A stretch of 64,000 nucleotides of DNA from Erythrobacter sp. (GCA_025698865.1 JAILWQ010000001.1:1-64000), one strand, 5' to 3'. Positions 26,782-39,152 are shown, counted from the first letter of the stretch. Made by a program: numbers and translations. The notes: generated by a model not told the origin, from the sequence alone.

Positions 26782-28665
26782 ATGGCGCTATCCCCCCAAT
26801 GGCTGGACGAATTGCGGACGCGCGTCACGCTGTCCGCGATCGTGGGGCGCGACGTGCGGCTGACCAAGGCAGGCCGCGAATTCAAGGCCTGCTGCCCGTT
26901 CCATGACGAGAAAACGCCGAGCTTCTACGTCAACGACGCCAAGGGTTTCTATCACTGCTTTGGCTGCGAGGCCCATGGCGATGCCATCGGCTGGATGATC
27001 GAACAGCGCGGCATGCCTTTCATGGATGCCGTGAAGGAACTTGCCGCCACCGCCGGGATGGAAGTTCCCGCGCCCGATCCGGTTGCCGCGAAACGCGCCG
27101 AGAAACGCGCGAGTCTCGTCGACGTGACAGGAGCCGCGCAGGAATGGTTCGTCGACAAGCTGCGCAGCGCCGACGGCGCGAAAGCGCGGGACTATCTGGC
27201 GAAGCGCGGCTTTTCGGATCGCATCGTCGCCGAATTCGGCTTCGGCTACGCACCCGACAGCAAGCAGGCGCTCGCTCGCGATCTCTCCCGCTTCGAGGAT
27301 GATATGCTGCTCGAAAGCGGAATGCGGACCGAGACCGAGGACGGCAGCCGGTACGATCGCTTCCGCGACCGGCTGATGCTGCCGATCCAGGACCAGCGCG
27401 GCCGCGTGATCGCGTTCGGCGGCCGTATTCTCGCCGACCGCGAGGGCGTGGCGAAATATCTGAACTCGCCCGACACGCCGCTCTTCGACAAGGGCCGCAC
27501 GCTCTACAATCTCCACCGCGCTGCGCCCGCCGCGCGCCAGTCCGGCCGGATCGTGGTGGTCGAAGGCTATATGGACGTGATCGCGCTTGCTGCGGCGGGC
27601 ATTGGCGAGGCGGTCGCGCCGATGGGCACCGCGCTCACCGAACAGCAGATCGAGCTGCTCTGGCGGCAATGCGAGCGTCCGATCCTGTGTTTCGATGGCG
27701 ACCGCGCAGGACAGAAGGCGGCCATGCGCGCCATCGCCCGCGCCCTTCCCCTGCTCCGCCCTGCCCATACGCTGGGGATCGTGCGCCTGCCGGAAGGCAT
27801 GGATCCCGACGACCTCGTCCGCGCGCGCGGCGCAGGAGCGATGACGGAACTGCTCGCAGCGCCCGCCAGCCTTCTCGACACGCTGTGGCTTTCCGAGCGG
27901 GATGCCCAGCCCCTCGATTCGCCCGAAGCCAAGGCAGGGCTCAAGGCGCGCCTGCTCGAACATGTCGAAACCATCGGGCATCCCGATATCCGGGCGCTCT
28001 ACAAGCGCGAACTGCTCGAACGCTTCTCCGCCTTCGCCTTTCCGCCGCGAGCGAAGCGCGAATGGTCCGCCCGCGATTGGAAGAAGCCTGCCCCCATGCT
28101 CGGCGCTGACGTCGCGAACCGGCTGAAACGCGCGGTTGCGGGCGGCGCGCGCAGCGGATTTGCCGGTGCGGTAATTGCCGGACTGGCCCGCTTTCCCGAC
28201 CAGATTTCCCGGCACGAGGAGGCTCTCTCGCGCTTCGCTGCCCGCGACAGGAGCGTCGCTCCGGCGATCGATTTGCTGATCGAGGCGGCGGAGGCGCTTG
28301 ATTTCGACGCCGATTCGCCCATATCGCTCGGAGAAGGCCATCCTGCCTCGCCGGAAAACACCCGATACGCCTTTCTTCTCGAAGGCACCGACCCAGGCGA
28401 AGCGCGCGAGGAACTGGCCGAAGCCGTATCGTTGCTGGTCGAAAGGCCCGCGCTGGAAGCTGCCATTGCGGCTGCCACCGCGCGTTTCGAACAGGATCCG
28501 GAAGGCTCGATCGCCGAACAGGCCCGGCTGCGCGAGCGGCTGCTGGCACTTAACGAGCGGTTGAAGCGTTTCGGAAGAAGACGAGCCACGGCTGGCCTTC
28601 GGGACCATGCCGCCCAGCAGGCGGATGGCCCGGAAACAGAGACCGCGCACGGATCACAGGACTGA
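26782..28665 (+). CDS. dnaG: DNA primase
   Basis: DnaG lays RNA primers at the replication fork. The 627-residue protein has the CHC2 zinc finger ([12 protein letters not shown], then FYHCFGC), the RNA-polymerase domain starting near [19 protein letters not shown], a Toprim domain with VVEGYMDVI and [12 protein letters not shown], and a C-terminal DnaB-interacting region. I chose the ATG at 26782 rather than the TTG at 26761. rpoD starts 8 bp after the stop, the conserved dnaG-rpoD arrangement. Confidence 0.96.
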   Translation: MALSPQWLDELRTRVTLSAIVGRDVRLTKAGREFKACCPFHDEKTPSFYVNDAKGFYHCFGCEAHGDAIGWMIEQRGMPFMDAVKELAATAGMEVPAPDPVAAKRAEKRASLVDVTGAAQEWFVDKLRSADGAKARDYLAKRGFSDRIVAEFGFGYAPDSKQALARDLSRFEDDMLLESGMRTETEDGSRYDRFRDRLMLPIQDQRGRVIAFGGRILADREGVAKYLNSPDTPLFDKGRTLYNLHRAAPAARQSGRIVVVEGYMDVIALAAAGIGEAVAPMGTALTEQQIELLWRQCERPILCFDGDRAGQKAAMRAIARALPLLRPAHTLGIVRLPEGMDPDDLVRARGAGAMTELLAAPASLLDTLWLSERDAQPLDSPEAKAGLKARLLEHVETIGHPDIRALYKRELLERFSAFAFPPRAKREWSARDWKKPAPMLGADVANRLKRAVAGGARSGFAGAVIAGLARFPDQISRHEEALSRFAARDRSVAPAIDLLIEAAEALDFDADSPISLGEGHPASPENTRYAFLLEGTDPGEAREELAEAVSLLVERPALEAAIAAATARFEQDPEGSIAEQARLRERLLALNERLKRFGRRRATAGLRDHAAQQADGPETETAHGSQD

Positions 28666-28673
28666 CACTACTC

Positions 28674-30710
<2,037 letters not shown>

Positions 30711-30738
30711 CGTACCGGCTTTCCGTCGCGCGCGACGA

Positions 30739-30779
30739 ACCGGCGCCAGCAGGTGGATGCTGGCGCCGGTTTTTCTTTT
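30739..30779 (+). terminator. Strong rho-independent terminator after rpoD
   Basis: ACCGGCGCCAGCA (30739-30751) and TGCTGGCGCCGGT (30758-30770) make a perfect 13-bp stem with a six-base loop, followed by TTTTTCTTTT. It begins 28 bp after the rpoD stop. Confidence 0.9.
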
Positions 30780-30831
30780 GTCGCGAAGGGTGATGACCGG
30801 GAGGCGGCAAGCCCCCCGGTCGCCCTGCCGG

Positions 30832-33486
30832 CTAAAAGTGGAAGCCGGCAGCCACGTTGTAGGTGGCCTTTCCGCCGCCCAGATCCATGGCGAGACCCGC
30901 GCGAACCACCGGCGTGTTCCTGCCGGAGAACGCCTTGCCAACGCCGATGGCGATGGCAGCCTGATCGCCGCGTCCGCCGACGCTCATCGCCGCCATGCCG
31001 CGACCCGGGATGAAGGCTTGTGGAAGGCCCGCGATGGCCGCCGAGCCGGCACCCGCACGGTCGATGTCGCGGTGCAGTTCGCGGTTGTTGCTGTCGAGAA
31101 CCTGCATCACCCGATCGAGCTGGTCGAACATCGAGGATGCGGTCTGGTCGGTGTAGGCCATGGCGCTCTGGAGAACCTGCATGTCGTTCTGACGCATCTG
31201 GCCCACGGTCGCGGCATCGTTGGCGTTGATGCCGTTGGCGATGCCGGTCAGGCGGCGGTTGCCATCGGTGCCGTCGAAGCTGATGACGTTGCCACCCTGC
31301 ATCGAGGCGACGAGGACCGTCTGGTTCTCGCCGATACGGACGAGACCGGCACGGCCGTTGTCGACGTCGGAGCGAAGCTGCTGATTGGCAGCCAGTGCCG
31401 CATCGCCGGTGGCCTGGGCACGGACGACCGCCGTGGTGTTCTGGGCAATCCGCACATCCTGCCCGTCGTCACGGGCGTCGTTGCGGTCGATCCGAGCGGT
31501 ATTGGTCGCGATATCCGTGGTATTGCGCGCGACATTGCCTTCGACGACGGTCAGATCGGCGTCGAGGTCGACGATGGCCGTAGAGTTTTGCGTGATCCGC
31601 ACGTCCTGCGCATCGTCACGCGCATCGTTCGCATCGATCCGCTGCGAGTTGATGGCGATATCGATGGTGTTCTGCGCGACAATGCCCTCGACCACGGTCA
31701 GGTCGGCGTCGAGATTGGTGATCGCCGTCGTGTTCTGCGTGATCCGAACATCCTGCGCATCGTCACGGGCGTCGTTCGCGTCGATCCGCTGCGAATTGAT
31801 GGCGATATCGAGGGTATTCTGCGCCACGTTGCCCTCGACGACGGTCAGGTCGGCGTCGAGATTGGTGATCGCCGTCGTGTTCGCGTTGATCAGCGTCAGA
31901 TTGTTGGCGATGTCGGCCGTGTTGTTGGCCACATCCACTTCGAGCGCGTCCAGACTGACATCCAGATCGACGATCGCACTGGTATTGAGCGCCACGTCGA
32001 CGCTCAGATCGGCAAGGCCCGCGTCCAGATCGGCGATGTCGGCGGTGTTCTGCGCGACATCGAGCCCGAGATCGGCCAGCCCGACTCCCAGATCGACGAT
32101 ATCGGCCGCGTTCTGAGCGATCGCGACGTTGCTTCCGGCGCCGATGCCGACGGCCGTGTCGAGGATCGCGTCGATTTCCGCGATCCGGGTCGTGTTGCCG
32201 GCGACGGTGCCCTCGATCACGTCGAGATCGGCATCGATCCGCGCGATGAGATCGGCATTCGCTCCGATACCGGCGGTGTTGTTCGCGACCTGAGTGCCCA
32301 GCGCGGTCACCTCGCCTTCGACGTTCACGATCGCGGCGGCGTTCGCTGCGATCTGCGTGGTGTTGTCGGCAATCTGCGCGGTGTTGTCGGCAACCGTACC
32401 TTCCAGCACGTCCAGATCCGCGCCGATCACGGCGACATTCCCTTCGAGCAGGTCGAGATCGGCCGCCACGTCACCGATGAGCGCGGCATTGTCCGCAATC
32501 GCGAGACTGTTGTCCGCCACTGCGCCTTCCAGAAGATCGAGATCGACCGAGACGTCGCCGATCAGGGCGGTATTGTTCGCGATGGCGAGGCTGTTGCCGG
32601 CGACCGCACCTTCGAGAAGGTCGAGATCGGCCGATACATCACCGATCAGCGCGGCATTATCCGCGATGGCCAGGGTGTTGCCGGCCACAGCGCCTTCCAA
32701 GAGGTCGAGATCGACGGAAACGTCGCCGATCAGGGCGGCGTTTTCCGCGATGGTGAGCGTGTTGTTGGCAACCGTGCCCTCGAGGAGGTCCAGGTCGACC
32801 GATACGTCACCGATCAGAGCCGTATTGTTCGCAATGGCGACGCCGTTGCTCGCCACGGCACCTTCCAGAAGGTCGAGGTCGACCGTTACGTCTGCGATCG
32901 CCGTCGTATTGCCTGCGATCGCGGTCGTGTTGTTCGCGATCGCCAGCGTGTTCCCCGCAACCGCGCCTTCCAGAACATCGAGGTCGAGCGACACGTCACC
33001 GATCAGCGACGTGTTGTTCGCGATCGCGAGGGTGTTGCCCGTAACTGCGCCGTTGAGGAGATCGAGATCGACCGTCAGGCCGTCGATCAGCGTCGTGTTT
33101 CCGAGGATAGCCGCCGTGTTGCCAGCCACGGTGCCGGTCAGCGCATCGAGGCCCAGGTCGAGATCTTCGATACGCAACAGGTTGTTCGCGATGTCCGTCG
33201 CATTGAGGTCGATATCGGCGTTGAGGTCAACCAGAGCGAGATCGATCCCGTCGACCCGGGTATCGAGCGCGTCGATATCGAGATCAATGCCATCCACCCG
33301 AAGATCGAGCACATCGACATCGGCCCGAACGTCAAGGAGATCGCCCTCGACCACAGTCACGCGGCCATTGAGTGCATTCACTTCTCCATTGATCTGGATA
33401 AGGGTAAGTTGAGCAAGGGCCGCTGTCGAAGATAGTGTTCCCGCCAGCAATATCGCTGTGCGGGAGAGAGTTCGTCTGACTGACAT
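30832..33486 (-). CDS. YadA-like trimeric autotransporter adhesin
   Basis: The 884-residue protein starts with a signal peptide (RTAILLAGTLSSTAALA) and continues as a long, very acidic stalk built of repeats in which Ile, Leu and Val recur at heptad-like spacing (LDLLEGAVAGNTLAI). It ends with a stalk-anchor junction (NGINANDAATVGQMRQND), a coiled coil and a C-terminal four-strand YadA anchor that finishes in YNVAAGFHF, with the terminal Phe needed for BamA recognition. Trimers present fibres at the cell surface for adhesion. I see no classical globular head. A strong AAAGGAGAAG precedes the ATG. It is monocistronic and divergent from rpiB. Confidence 0.88.
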   Translation of the reverse strand: MSVRRTLSRTAILLAGTLSSTAALAQLTLIQINGEVNALNGRVTVVEGDLLDVRADVDVLDLRVDGIDLDIDALDTRVDGIDLALVDLNADIDLNATDIANNLLRIEDLDLGLDALTGTVAGNTAAILGNTTLIDGLTVDLDLLNGAVTGNTLAIANNTSLIGDVSLDLDVLEGAVAGNTLAIANNTTAIAGNTTAIADVTVDLDLLEGAVASNGVAIANNTALIGDVSVDLDLLEGTVANNTLTIAENAALIGDVSVDLDLLEGAVAGNTLAIADNAALIGDVSADLDLLEGAVAGNSLAIANNTALIGDVSVDLDLLEGAVADNSLAIADNAALIGDVAADLDLLEGNVAVIGADLDVLEGTVADNTAQIADNTTQIAANAAAIVNVEGEVTALGTQVANNTAGIGANADLIARIDADLDVIEGTVAGNTTRIAEIDAILDTAVGIGAGSNVAIAQNAADIVDLGVGLADLGLDVAQNTADIADLDAGLADLSVDVALNTSAIVDLDVSLDALEVDVANNTADIANNLTLINANTTAITNLDADLTVVEGNVAQNTLDIAINSQRIDANDARDDAQDVRITQNTTAITNLDADLTVVEGIVAQNTIDIAINSQRIDANDARDDAQDVRITQNSTAIVDLDADLTVVEGNVARNTTDIATNTARIDRNDARDDGQDVRIAQNTTAVVRAQATGDAALAANQQLRSDVDNGRAGLVRIGENQTVLVASMQGGNVISFDGTDGNRRLTGIANGINANDAATVGQMRQNDMQVLQSAMAYTDQTASSMFDQLDRVMQVLDSNNRELHRDIDRAGAGSAAIAGLPQAFIPGRGMAAMSVGGRGDQAAIAIGVGKAFSGRNTPVVRAGLAMDLGGGKATYNVAAGFHF
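31438..31878 (-). repeat. Three tandem 147-bp (49-aa) repeats in the adhesin
   Basis: The units at 31878-31732, 31731-31585 and 31584-31438 each encode TTAITNLDADLTVVEG followed by a DARDDAQDVRITQN-type block. The first two are nearly identical and the third has diverged. Their exact length invites slippage or recombination and hence stalk-length variation. Confidence 0.85.
32431..33090 (-). repeat. About eight 84-bp (28-aa) repeats in the adhesin
   Basis: The unit LIGDVSVDLDLLEGAVAGNT plus an LAIADNAA-type ending recurs from 33090 down to 32431. One unit is expanded by seven residues and the last is partial. The 28-residue period is four heptads, consistent with a parallel trimeric coiled coil. 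Confidence 0.8.
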
Positions 33487-33691
33487 GATCTTCTCCTTTC
33501 AGATAAGCTCATGATGTCGGGGTATTTTCAATTTTGACTGATGGCCCCTCCGCGCAATTGTACTTATGTATTTTCCCTTATCTTTTGCTCGCCGAAGTCC
33601 GGTCTTCGCGAGTTTCGCCATCCTGCCAGATTCCGGGTAAACGCCGCGAACGGACTGGAACCGCATCACCGGGGGGGCTAAGGCGCTTGCC

Positions 33692-34156
33692 ATGCGCATC
33701 GCCATCGCTTCCGATCACGCCGCCCTCGCCCTCAAGGCCGAACTGCGGGACTGGCTCATCGACGCGGGACACGAGGTCGCCGACCTCGGCCCGGATACCG
33801 AGGAGAGCGTCGACTATCCCGATTTCGGCTATCGCCTTGCCGGGGTGGTCGCGGACGGGACGGCTGAGCGCGGGATCGCGCTGTGCGGATCGGGCATCGG
33901 CATCTCGATGAGCGTCAATCGCAATCCCGACGTGCGCTGCGCCCTCGTGTCGGAGCCGCTTTCCGCCGCTCTCGCGCGCGAACACAACGATGCGAACTGC
34001 ATCGCCATGGGCGCGCGCCTGACCGGCAGCGACATGGCCAAGGCCTGTGTCGCGGCTTTCCTCCAGACCGAATTCGCCGGCGGACGCCATCAACGGCGCG
34101 TGGACAAGCTTTCCACCCCGCCGGTCACTCTTAAATCGCAGACGGAAGACGCCTGA
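33692..34156 (+). CDS. rpiB: Ribose-5-phosphate isomerase B
   Basis: RpiB interconverts ribulose and ribose 5-phosphate. The 154-residue protein has the RpiB/LacAB motifs: [14 protein letters not shown] at the N-terminus, VDYPDFGY, the catalytic-cysteine segment [16 protein letters not shown], and [13 protein letters not shown]. The gene sits 2 bp before glyA, an rpiB-glyA arrangement common in alphaproteobacteria. The C-terminal 20 residues form a charged extension. Confidence 0.95.
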   Translation: MRIAIASDHAALALKAELRDWLIDAGHEVADLGPDTEESVDYPDFGYRLAGVVADGTAERGIALCGSGIGISMSVNRNPDVRCALVSEPLSAALAREHNDANCIAMGARLTGSDMAKACVAAFLQTEFAGGRHQRRVDKLSTPPVTLKSQTEDA

Positions 34157-34158
34157 CC

Positions 34159-35472
34159 ATGGCCACCCAGACCAAGACCGACACGCGCGAGCCGATGGAC
34201 CGCTTCTGGCACGACAGTCTCGCCGAAGCCGATCCCGAGATCCATTCCGCGATCCGCAACGAGCTGAAGCGCCAGCAGGACAAGATCGAGCTGATCGCCA
34301 GCGAGAACATCGCCTCGAGCGCCGTGCTGGAGGCCGCCGGTTCGGTCTTCACCAACAAATATGCCGAGGGCTATCCGGGCAAACGTTACTACGGCGGTTG
34401 CGACTATGCCGACGTGGTCGAGACGCTGGCGATCGAACGCGCGAAGAAGCTGTTCGGCTGCGAGTTCGCCAACGTCCAGCCCAACAGCGGCAGCCAGATG
34501 AACCAGGCGGTGTTCCTTGCCCTGCTCGAGCCTGGCGACACTTTCATGGGTCTCGACCTCAATTCAGGCGGTCACCTCACCCACGGGTCGCCTGTGAACA
34601 TGAGCGGCAAGTGGTTCAATCCGGTCAGCTACGGCGTGCGGCGCGAGGACGAACTGATCGACATGGACGTGGTCCGCGCGACTGCTCTGGAGCATCGACC
34701 GAAGCTCATCATCGCGGGCGGCACGGCCTATTCGCGGGTGTGGGACTGGGAGGCCTTCCGCGCCATCGCGGACGAGGTCGGCGCCTATCTGATGGTCGAC
34801 ATGAGCCATATCTCCGGCCTCGTCGCGGGCGGTGCGCATCCCTCGCCCGTCCCGCACGCGCATGTCACCACCACGACGACGCACAAGAGTCTGCGCGGCC
34901 CTCGCTCGGGCGTCATCCTGTGGAACGACGAGGCGCTGAGCAAACCGATCAACATGGCGGTCTTTCCCGGAATGCAGGGCGGCCCGCTGATGCATATCGT
35001 CGCCGCCAAGGCGGTCGCTTTCGCCGAGGCGCTGCGGCCCGATTTCAGGGATTATGCGCGGGCCGTGGTCGACAATGCACGCGCGCTTGCGGCCAGTCTC
35101 GAGGAGAACGGCTTGCGCGTCGTTTCCGGCGGGACCGACAACCACTCGATGCTGGTCGATCTCACGGCCAGGGATGTGACCGGCAAGGCGGCCGAAGCCG
35201 GGCTCGATCGCGCCTGGCTCACCTGCAACAAGAACGGCATTCCCTACGACACCCGCAGCCCCTTCGTAACCAGCGGCGTGCGCCTCGGCACCCCGGCCGG
35301 TACCACGCGCGGCTTCGGGACGGAGGAATTCCGCACGATCGGCAAGCTGATCGCCGAGGTCGTCGACGGCATGGCCGCGCAGGGGCCGGAAGGCGACTCC
35401 TCTGTCGAGGACAGCGTTCGCCAGAGAGTGAGCAAATTGTGTGCCGAATTCCCGGTCTATCCGGGCCGCTGA
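34159..35472 (+). CDS. glyA: Serine hydroxymethyltransferase
   Basis: GlyA transfers the serine hydroxymethyl group to tetrahydrofolate, giving glycine and one-carbon units. The 437-residue PLP enzyme shows [17 protein letters not shown], the [13 protein letters not shown] loop, [10 protein letters not shown] and the PLP-lysine segment [15 protein letters not shown]. The length is standard. It follows rpiB by 2 bp and precedes a small membrane-protein gene by 13 bp, then nrdR and a TrmJ-type gene in the same direction. Confidence 0.97.
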   Translation: MATQTKTDTREPMDRFWHDSLAEADPEIHSAIRNELKRQQDKIELIASENIASSAVLEAAGSVFTNKYAEGYPGKRYYGGCDYADVVETLAIERAKKLFGCEFANVQPNSGSQMNQAVFLALLEPGDTFMGLDLNSGGHLTHGSPVNMSGKWFNPVSYGVRREDELIDMDVVRATALEHRPKLIIAGGTAYSRVWDWEAFRAIADEVGAYLMVDMSHISGLVAGGAHPSPVPHAHVTTTTTHKSLRGPRSGVILWNDEALSKPINMAVFPGMQGGPLMHIVAAKAVAFAEALRPDFRDYARAVVDNARALAASLEENGLRVVSGGTDNHSMLVDLTARDVTGKAAEAGLDRAWLTCNKNGIPYDTRSPFVTSGVRLGTPAGTTRGFGTEEFRTIGKLIAEVVDGMAAQGPEGDSSVEDSVRQRVSKLCAEFPVYPGR

Positions 35473-35485
35473 GGAGCAAGACGAA

Positions 35486-35704
35486 ATGGACAACCGTGAT
35501 CCGCGCCGCAACGACTGGGTGGAAGATGCCAAGGCCGAAATGTCCGGCATGGCGAAGGGCGGGATGAACCATCCCTCGACCAAGCCGGTGCTGGCCGGCG
35601 CCGCGATCGGCGCGCTTGCCGGAGCGCTTCTGCCGGTGGTGACGCTGCCGCTCGGCGCGATCGCCGGGGCGGGCTATGCCTTCTACAACAGGATCAAGAA
35701 GTAA
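35486..35704 (+). CDS. Small glycine-zipper membrane protein
   Basis: The 72-residue product begins MDNRDPRRNDWVEDAKAEM and has a glycine/alanine-rich hydrophobic hairpin (GAAIGALAGALLPVVTLPLG, then AIAGAGYAF) ending in basic residues. This is typical of small glycine-zipper inner-membrane proteins. I chose the ATG at 35486 because GAGGAG lies upstream and the longer frame overlaps glyA. The function is unknown. Confidence 0.7.
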   Translation: MDNRDPRRNDWVEDAKAEMSGMAKGGMNHPSTKPVLAGAAIGALAGALLPVVTLPLGAIAGAGYAFYNRIKK

Positions 35705-35712
35705 GCTCCTGA

Positions 35713-36186
35713 ATGCGCTGCCCGTTTTGTGCCAACGAAGACAGTCAGGTCAAGGATAGCCGGCCAACCGAAGACAATTCGGCGATCCGCCGGCGGCGGC
35801 AATGCGCCAGTTGCGGTGCGCGGTTCACGACTTTCGAACGCGTGCAATTGCGCGAGGTGACCGTGGTGAAGAGCGGCGACCGCCGGCAGCCCTTCGATCG
35901 CGGCAAGCTCGAACAGTCGATCGCCCTCGCCTGCCGCAAGCGCAGCGTCGACCAGGAGCGGATCGACCAGCTCGTCTCCGGCATCCAGCGACAGGTCGAG
36001 ACGGCGGGCGAAGCGGAAATTCCGTCCAAGCGCATCGGCGAAATGGTGATGGACGGCCTGCGCCAATTGGACAGCGTCGCCTATATCCGCTTCGCCAGCG
36101 TCTATCGCGACTTCAGCGAGGCGCGCGATTTCGAGGAATTCGCCAGCACGGTGCAGGAAGCGGCCGACGGGCGCAGGGCGGAATAG
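35713..36186 (+). CDS. nrdR: Transcriptional repressor NrdR
   Basis: NrdR represses ribonucleotide reductase genes in response to nucleotide levels. The 157-residue protein has an N-terminal zinc ribbon (CPFC at 3-6 and CASC at 31-34), the RRRRQC linker and an ATP-cone domain ([20 protein letters not shown]). The length is standard. It lies 8 bp after the small membrane-protein gene, within the glyA transcript. Confidence 0.96.
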   Translation: MRCPFCANEDSQVKDSRPTEDNSAIRRRRQCASCGARFTTFERVQLREVTVVKSGDRRQPFDRGKLEQSIALACRKRSVDQERIDQLVSGIQRQVETAGEAEIPSKRIGEMVMDGLRQLDSVAYIRFASVYRDFSEARDFEEFASTVQEAADGRRAE

Positions 36187-36188
36187 GG

Positions 36189-36920
36189 ATGGCGGACAAG
36201 CCCGTCATCGTCCTCGTCCGCCCGCAGCTCGGCGAGAATATCGGCAAGGCGGCCCGCGCCATGCTTAATTTCGGCCTTGTCGAGATGCGGCTGGTCGCGC
36301 CCCGCGACGGCTGGCCCAACCCGTCCGCAGGCCCCGCCGCCGCCGGGGCGGACGTGATTCTGGAAAAGGCGGCGGTCTTCGAAACGCTCGCCGACGCTGT
36401 GGCCGATTGCGGCCATGTCTATGCAACCACCGTCCGCAAGCGCGGAGTGACCAAACCCGTGGTCACGCCCGAGGAAGCCGCCGCCGAGATTTCGCGCGCC
36501 CCCGGACGCAGCGCGATCGTCTTCGGACCGGAGCGGTCGGGGCTGGAAACCGAAGACGTTGCCCTCGCCCGCGCGATCCTCACCGTGCCGATCAACCCCG
36601 AATTCGGCTCGCTCAACCTCGCGCAGGCCGTGATCCTGTGCGCCTACGAATGTTCGAAGACGAGCGCGCTCGTCCAGCCCACCGCCGAGGACACGCTCCC
36701 ACCCGCCCCGCAGGCGGAGCTGGAGGGATTGATCGGGCATCTGGACAGTCTGCTCGAGCCGAGCGGATTCTTCTACCCTGAAGCCCGTGCCAAGGCGACG
36801 CGGAGGACCTTGCGGGGGGTGCTGACCAAGCCGGGCTGGAATCATCTGGAAGTCCGCACCCTGCGCGGTGTGCTCTCGGCTCTGGCACCAAGACAGCGAC
36901 CACTTCGAGGGTCGGAGTGA
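36189..36920 (+). CDS. trmJ: TrmH/TrmJ-family RNA 2'-O-methyltransferase
   Basis: The 243-residue SPOUT enzyme has IVLVRPQLGENIGKAARAML at the N-terminus and the knot motifs IVFGPERSGLETEDV and VPINPEFGSLNLAQAV. It resembles TrmJ, which methylates the ribose at position 32 of tRNA; the C-terminal domain also fits TrmJ better than TrmL. The ATG at 36189 is 2 bp after the nrdR stop. The last 25 residues (ALAPRQRPLRGSE) are probably disordered. Confidence 0.88.
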   Translation: MADKPVIVLVRPQLGENIGKAARAMLNFGLVEMRLVAPRDGWPNPSAGPAAAGADVILEKAAVFETLADAVADCGHVYATTVRKRGVTKPVVTPEEAAAEISRAPGRSAIVFGPERSGLETEDVALARAILTVPINPEFGSLNLAQAVILCAYECSKTSALVQPTAEDTLPPAPQAELEGLIGHLDSLLEPSGFFYPEARAKATRRTLRGVLTKPGWNHLEVRTLRGVLSALAPRQRPLRGSE

Positions 36921-36978
36921 CCAGTTTGAACCTTGGGCAGAATTATGTTACATCGGTCGCCATCGTTTGGAGGGACTG

Positions 36979-37254
36979 ATGACCAAAGCACTTATTATTC
37001 TGGCCGCGGCGTCGCTGAGCCTCACGGGACTGTCTGTCTCGCCGGCGCGAGCGCAGGACAAGGCTCAGCAATCCGAAGAAAAGACCGAAGCCGCCAAGGA
37101 CGAGGTGATCTGCAAGCGCTACGCGCCGACCGGAAGCCGGGTGAAGAAGAAATACTGCGCACGCGCCAGCGAATGGGCACGCAGTGAAGCGGCTGCGCTC
37201 AAATTTCGCACCGACCTTCAGGACACCGTCAACTCCGAGGGCGGCGGCAACTAG
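36979..37254 (+). CDS. Small secreted protein (91 aa)
   Basis: This protein has a clear signal peptide (MTKALIILAAASLSLTGLSV, cleavage after ARA), a charged helical region, and a short C-terminal domain with two cysteines (ICKRYAPTGSRVKKKYCARA) that probably form a periplasmic disulfide. Similar tiny cysteine-pair proteins are common in sphingomonads and have no known role. GGAGGG precedes the ATG at 36979. It is convergent with the chorismate mutase gene, 6 bp apart. Confidence 0.75.
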   Translation: MTKALIILAAASLSLTGLSVSPARAQDKAQQSEEKTEAAKDEVICKRYAPTGSRVKKKYCARASEWARSEAAALKFRTDLQDTVNSEGGGN

Positions 37255-37260
37255 CCTCCT

Positions 37261-37575
37261 TCAGGAGCGGTCGCGGCCGTCCCATTCACGTAGCTCGTAA
37301 GCGATCGACGCTTCGACCAGCTGATCCCATATCTCGGCGATTTCCCGAGACGGGAGGCCGCGTCCGGCTGCGTCTTTTTGCGCGTTCGCGATAACTTCGG
37401 ATTTTCGCTCCTCATCTCGCACGGCGCTCCGTCCCGGCTTGATGCGCGCGGCAGCACGCATGTAGCCGAAGCGGCGGTCCAGCAGGTCCATGAGCTCGCG
37501 ATCCGTCGCGTCGACTCCTTCGCGCACCTCGGACATGGTTTCGCATTTTTCGGGAAGCAGATAAGCGTTCGTCAT
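37261..37575 (-). CDS. Chorismate mutase (AroQ type)
   Basis: This 104-residue all-helical protein fits the AroQ fold: a first helix with REGVDATDRELMDLLDRRFG, a basic stretch (AAARIKPGRSAVRDEERKSEV), and IAEIWDQLVEASIAYEL at the end. It converts chorismate to prephenate for phenylalanine and tyrosine. Isochorismate-pyruvate lyase is a related alternative. An internal ATG at residue 14 could be the true start. It is divergent from rpsD. Confidence 0.88.
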   Translation of the reverse strand: MTNAYLLPEKCETMSEVREGVDATDRELMDLLDRRFGYMRAAARIKPGRSAVRDEERKSEVIANAQKDAAGRGLPSREIAEIWDQLVEASIAYELREWDGRDRS

Positions 37576-37785
37576 GGGCGGGCGCCTAGCCCGTAATCAC
37601 CGGCTCTGTCGAGCGTCCATCCCCGGCCTTGACCCTCGCGGCGGTTCTGCTAAGCGCCGCGCTTCGCGAATTGGCTCCGCATCCCGGTGAAGCGGCGGCC
37701 GCGCATGGCGCAATCAGGCCATGCGGTGCGATGCCGGGTTGAATGGCCGCGACAGGCGCGGTCCAGCAAATCGAAGGAAAGACCT

Positions 37786-38400
37786 ATGTCGAAGCGCAAG
37801 AGCGCCAAGTACAAACTCGATCGTCGGATGGGCGAGAACATCTGGGGTCGTCCGAACTCCCCGGTCAACAAGCGTTCCTACGGTCCAGGCCAGCACGGAC
37901 AGCGCCGCAAGGGCAAGATGTCCGACTTCGGCCTGCAGCTGCGCGCCAAGCAGAAGCTCAAGGGCTATTACGGCGACGTCACCGAGAAGCAGTTCAAGCG
38001 CACCTATCAGGAAGCGTCGCGCATGAAGGGCGACACCGGCCAGAACCTGATCGGCCTGCTCGAGCAGCGCCTGGACATGGTTGTTTACCGCGCCAAGTTC
38101 GCACCGACGATCTTCGCCGCGCGCCAGATCGTCAGCCACGGTCACATCCTGCTCAACGGCGTGAAGACCAACATCGCCTCGGCCCGCGTGAAGGTCGGCG
38201 ACGTGGTCAGCCTCGGCAGCAAGGCGAAGGACATGGCGCTGGTCATCGAAGCCCAGAGCCTGCCCGAGCGCGACATCCCCGATTACGTCTCGCCCGACGG
38301 CAACGACAAGATCACCTTCACCCGCGTTCCGGCGCTGGACGAAGTGCCCTACCCGGTGACGATGGAACCGAATCTGGTCGTCGAGTTCTACTCGCGCTGA
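37786..38400 (+). CDS. rpsD: 30S ribosomal protein S4
   Basis: S4 nucleates assembly of the small subunit and binds 16S rRNA. The 204-residue protein begins [20 protein letters not shown] and has the S4 RNA-binding domain ([20 protein letters not shown], then [10 protein letters not shown]). I chose the ATG at 37786 because AAGGAAAG precedes it and the family starts here. A weak TTGACC-16-TAAGCG promoter can be drawn at 37629-37656. The gene is monocistronic and ends at a terminator. Confidence 0.98.
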   Translation: MSKRKSAKYKLDRRMGENIWGRPNSPVNKRSYGPGQHGQRRKGKMSDFGLQLRAKQKLKGYYGDVTEKQFKRTYQEASRMKGDTGQNLIGLLEQRLDMVVYRAKFAPTIFAARQIVSHGHILLNGVKTNIASARVKVGDVVSLGSKAKDMALVIEAQSLPERDIPDYVSPDGNDKITFTRVPALDEVPYPVTMEPNLVVEFYSR

Positions 38401-38422
38401 TCGGTACCCAAGCTATTCAAAG

Positions 38423-38450
38423 AGGGCGGCCTTCGCGGGCCGCCCTTTTT
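38423..38450 (+). terminator. Rho-independent terminator after rpsD
   Basis: AGGGCGGCC (38423-38431) and GGCCGCCCT (38438-38446) make a perfect 9-bp stem with loop TTCGCG, followed by five T. It lies 22 bp after the rpsD stop and 3 bp before the 3' end of the convergent SDR gene. Confidence 0.88.
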
Positions 38451-38453
38451 CGT

Positions 38454-39152
38454 TCAGGGCCGGATTTCCGAGCCGTCCCACGCGAAGATCCGGCCGCTAT
38501 GCTCGGGTCGCAGCTTCTCGATAACGTCCAGCAGATGCGCGGCGGACCGTTCCGGAGTGAAAAGCTGGCGGTCCGGAACGTTGGCCTGAAACGGTTCGCT
38601 CAGGCGCGTATCGACCGTGCCCGGATGGAGCGCAACGCAGGTCGCTTCGGGCCGCTTGCGGGCGAGTTCGATCGCCAGCGTGAGGACGAGCATGTTGAGC
38701 GCCGCCTTGGATGCGCGGTAGGAATACCACCCGCCGAGGCCATTGTCGGAAATACTGCCCACCCTCGCGGACAGGGCGGCGAAGACGCAGCGTCCCTCGC
38801 GCGGAAGCAAGGGCAGGAAGTGCTTGGCGACGAGCGCGGGACCAGCGGCGTTGATCGCGAAGCTCTGCACCAGCCCCTCGTGCGAGAGCGCGCGCCAGCT
38901 CTTTTCCGGCAGTCCCTCGACGCCATGAAGCATTCCCGTCGCGACAATGACGCAGTCCGGCGGAGCGCCCGCCGCAACACGTTCCGCCGCCATCGCGATC
39001 GAGGTTTCGTCGAAAAGGTCGATCCGGTCCTCCGCACGGTCGGTGCTGCGGCCAATCCTGACGACTTCGCTTCCCTCCGCTTCGAGCCGATCGGCCAGTG
39101 CCCGTCCGATACCGCCCGTCGCGCCGATCACCACGGCGCGGCGCCAGGTCAT
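38454..39152 (-). CDS. Short-chain dehydrogenase/reductase
   Basis: The 232-residue SDR has the Rossmann motif [17 protein letters not shown] at the N-terminus, the NAAG-like stretch in [11 protein letters not shown], and the catalytic [12 protein letters not shown] (YxxxK). It resembles the CsgA/YciK-like SDRs annotated as cell-cell signalling or short-chain reductases; the substrate is unknown. The ATG at 39152 overlaps the tgt stop (ATGA), so the two are coupled. The longer frame upstream runs out of frame inside tgt and is not real. Confidence 0.88.
   Translation of the reverse strand: MTWRRAVVIGATGGIGRALADRLEAEGSEVVRIGRSTDRAEDRIDLFDETSIAMAAERVAAGAPPDCVIVATGMLHGVEGLPEKSWRALSHEGLVQSFAINAAGPALVAKHFLPLLPREGRCVFAALSARVGSISDNGLGGWYSYRASKAALNMLVLTLAIELARKRPEATCVALHPGTVDTRLSEPFQANVPDRQLFTPERSAAHLLDVIEKLRPEHSGRIFAWDGSEIRP

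Noticed and set aside
31438..31878. CRISPR-like array
   Set aside because: The repeats are contiguous, in frame and protein-coding, with no unique spacers.
30757..33435. 892-codon open frame on the + strand opposite the adhesin
   Set aside because: It mirrors the repeats of the adhesin gene in antisense. It has no start signal, signal peptide or domain, and its repeats are explained by the opposite strand.
36926..36955. Promoter TTGAAC with TATGTT before the small secreted protein gene
   Set aside because: The spacing is only about 12 bp, too short for a sigma-70 promoter.
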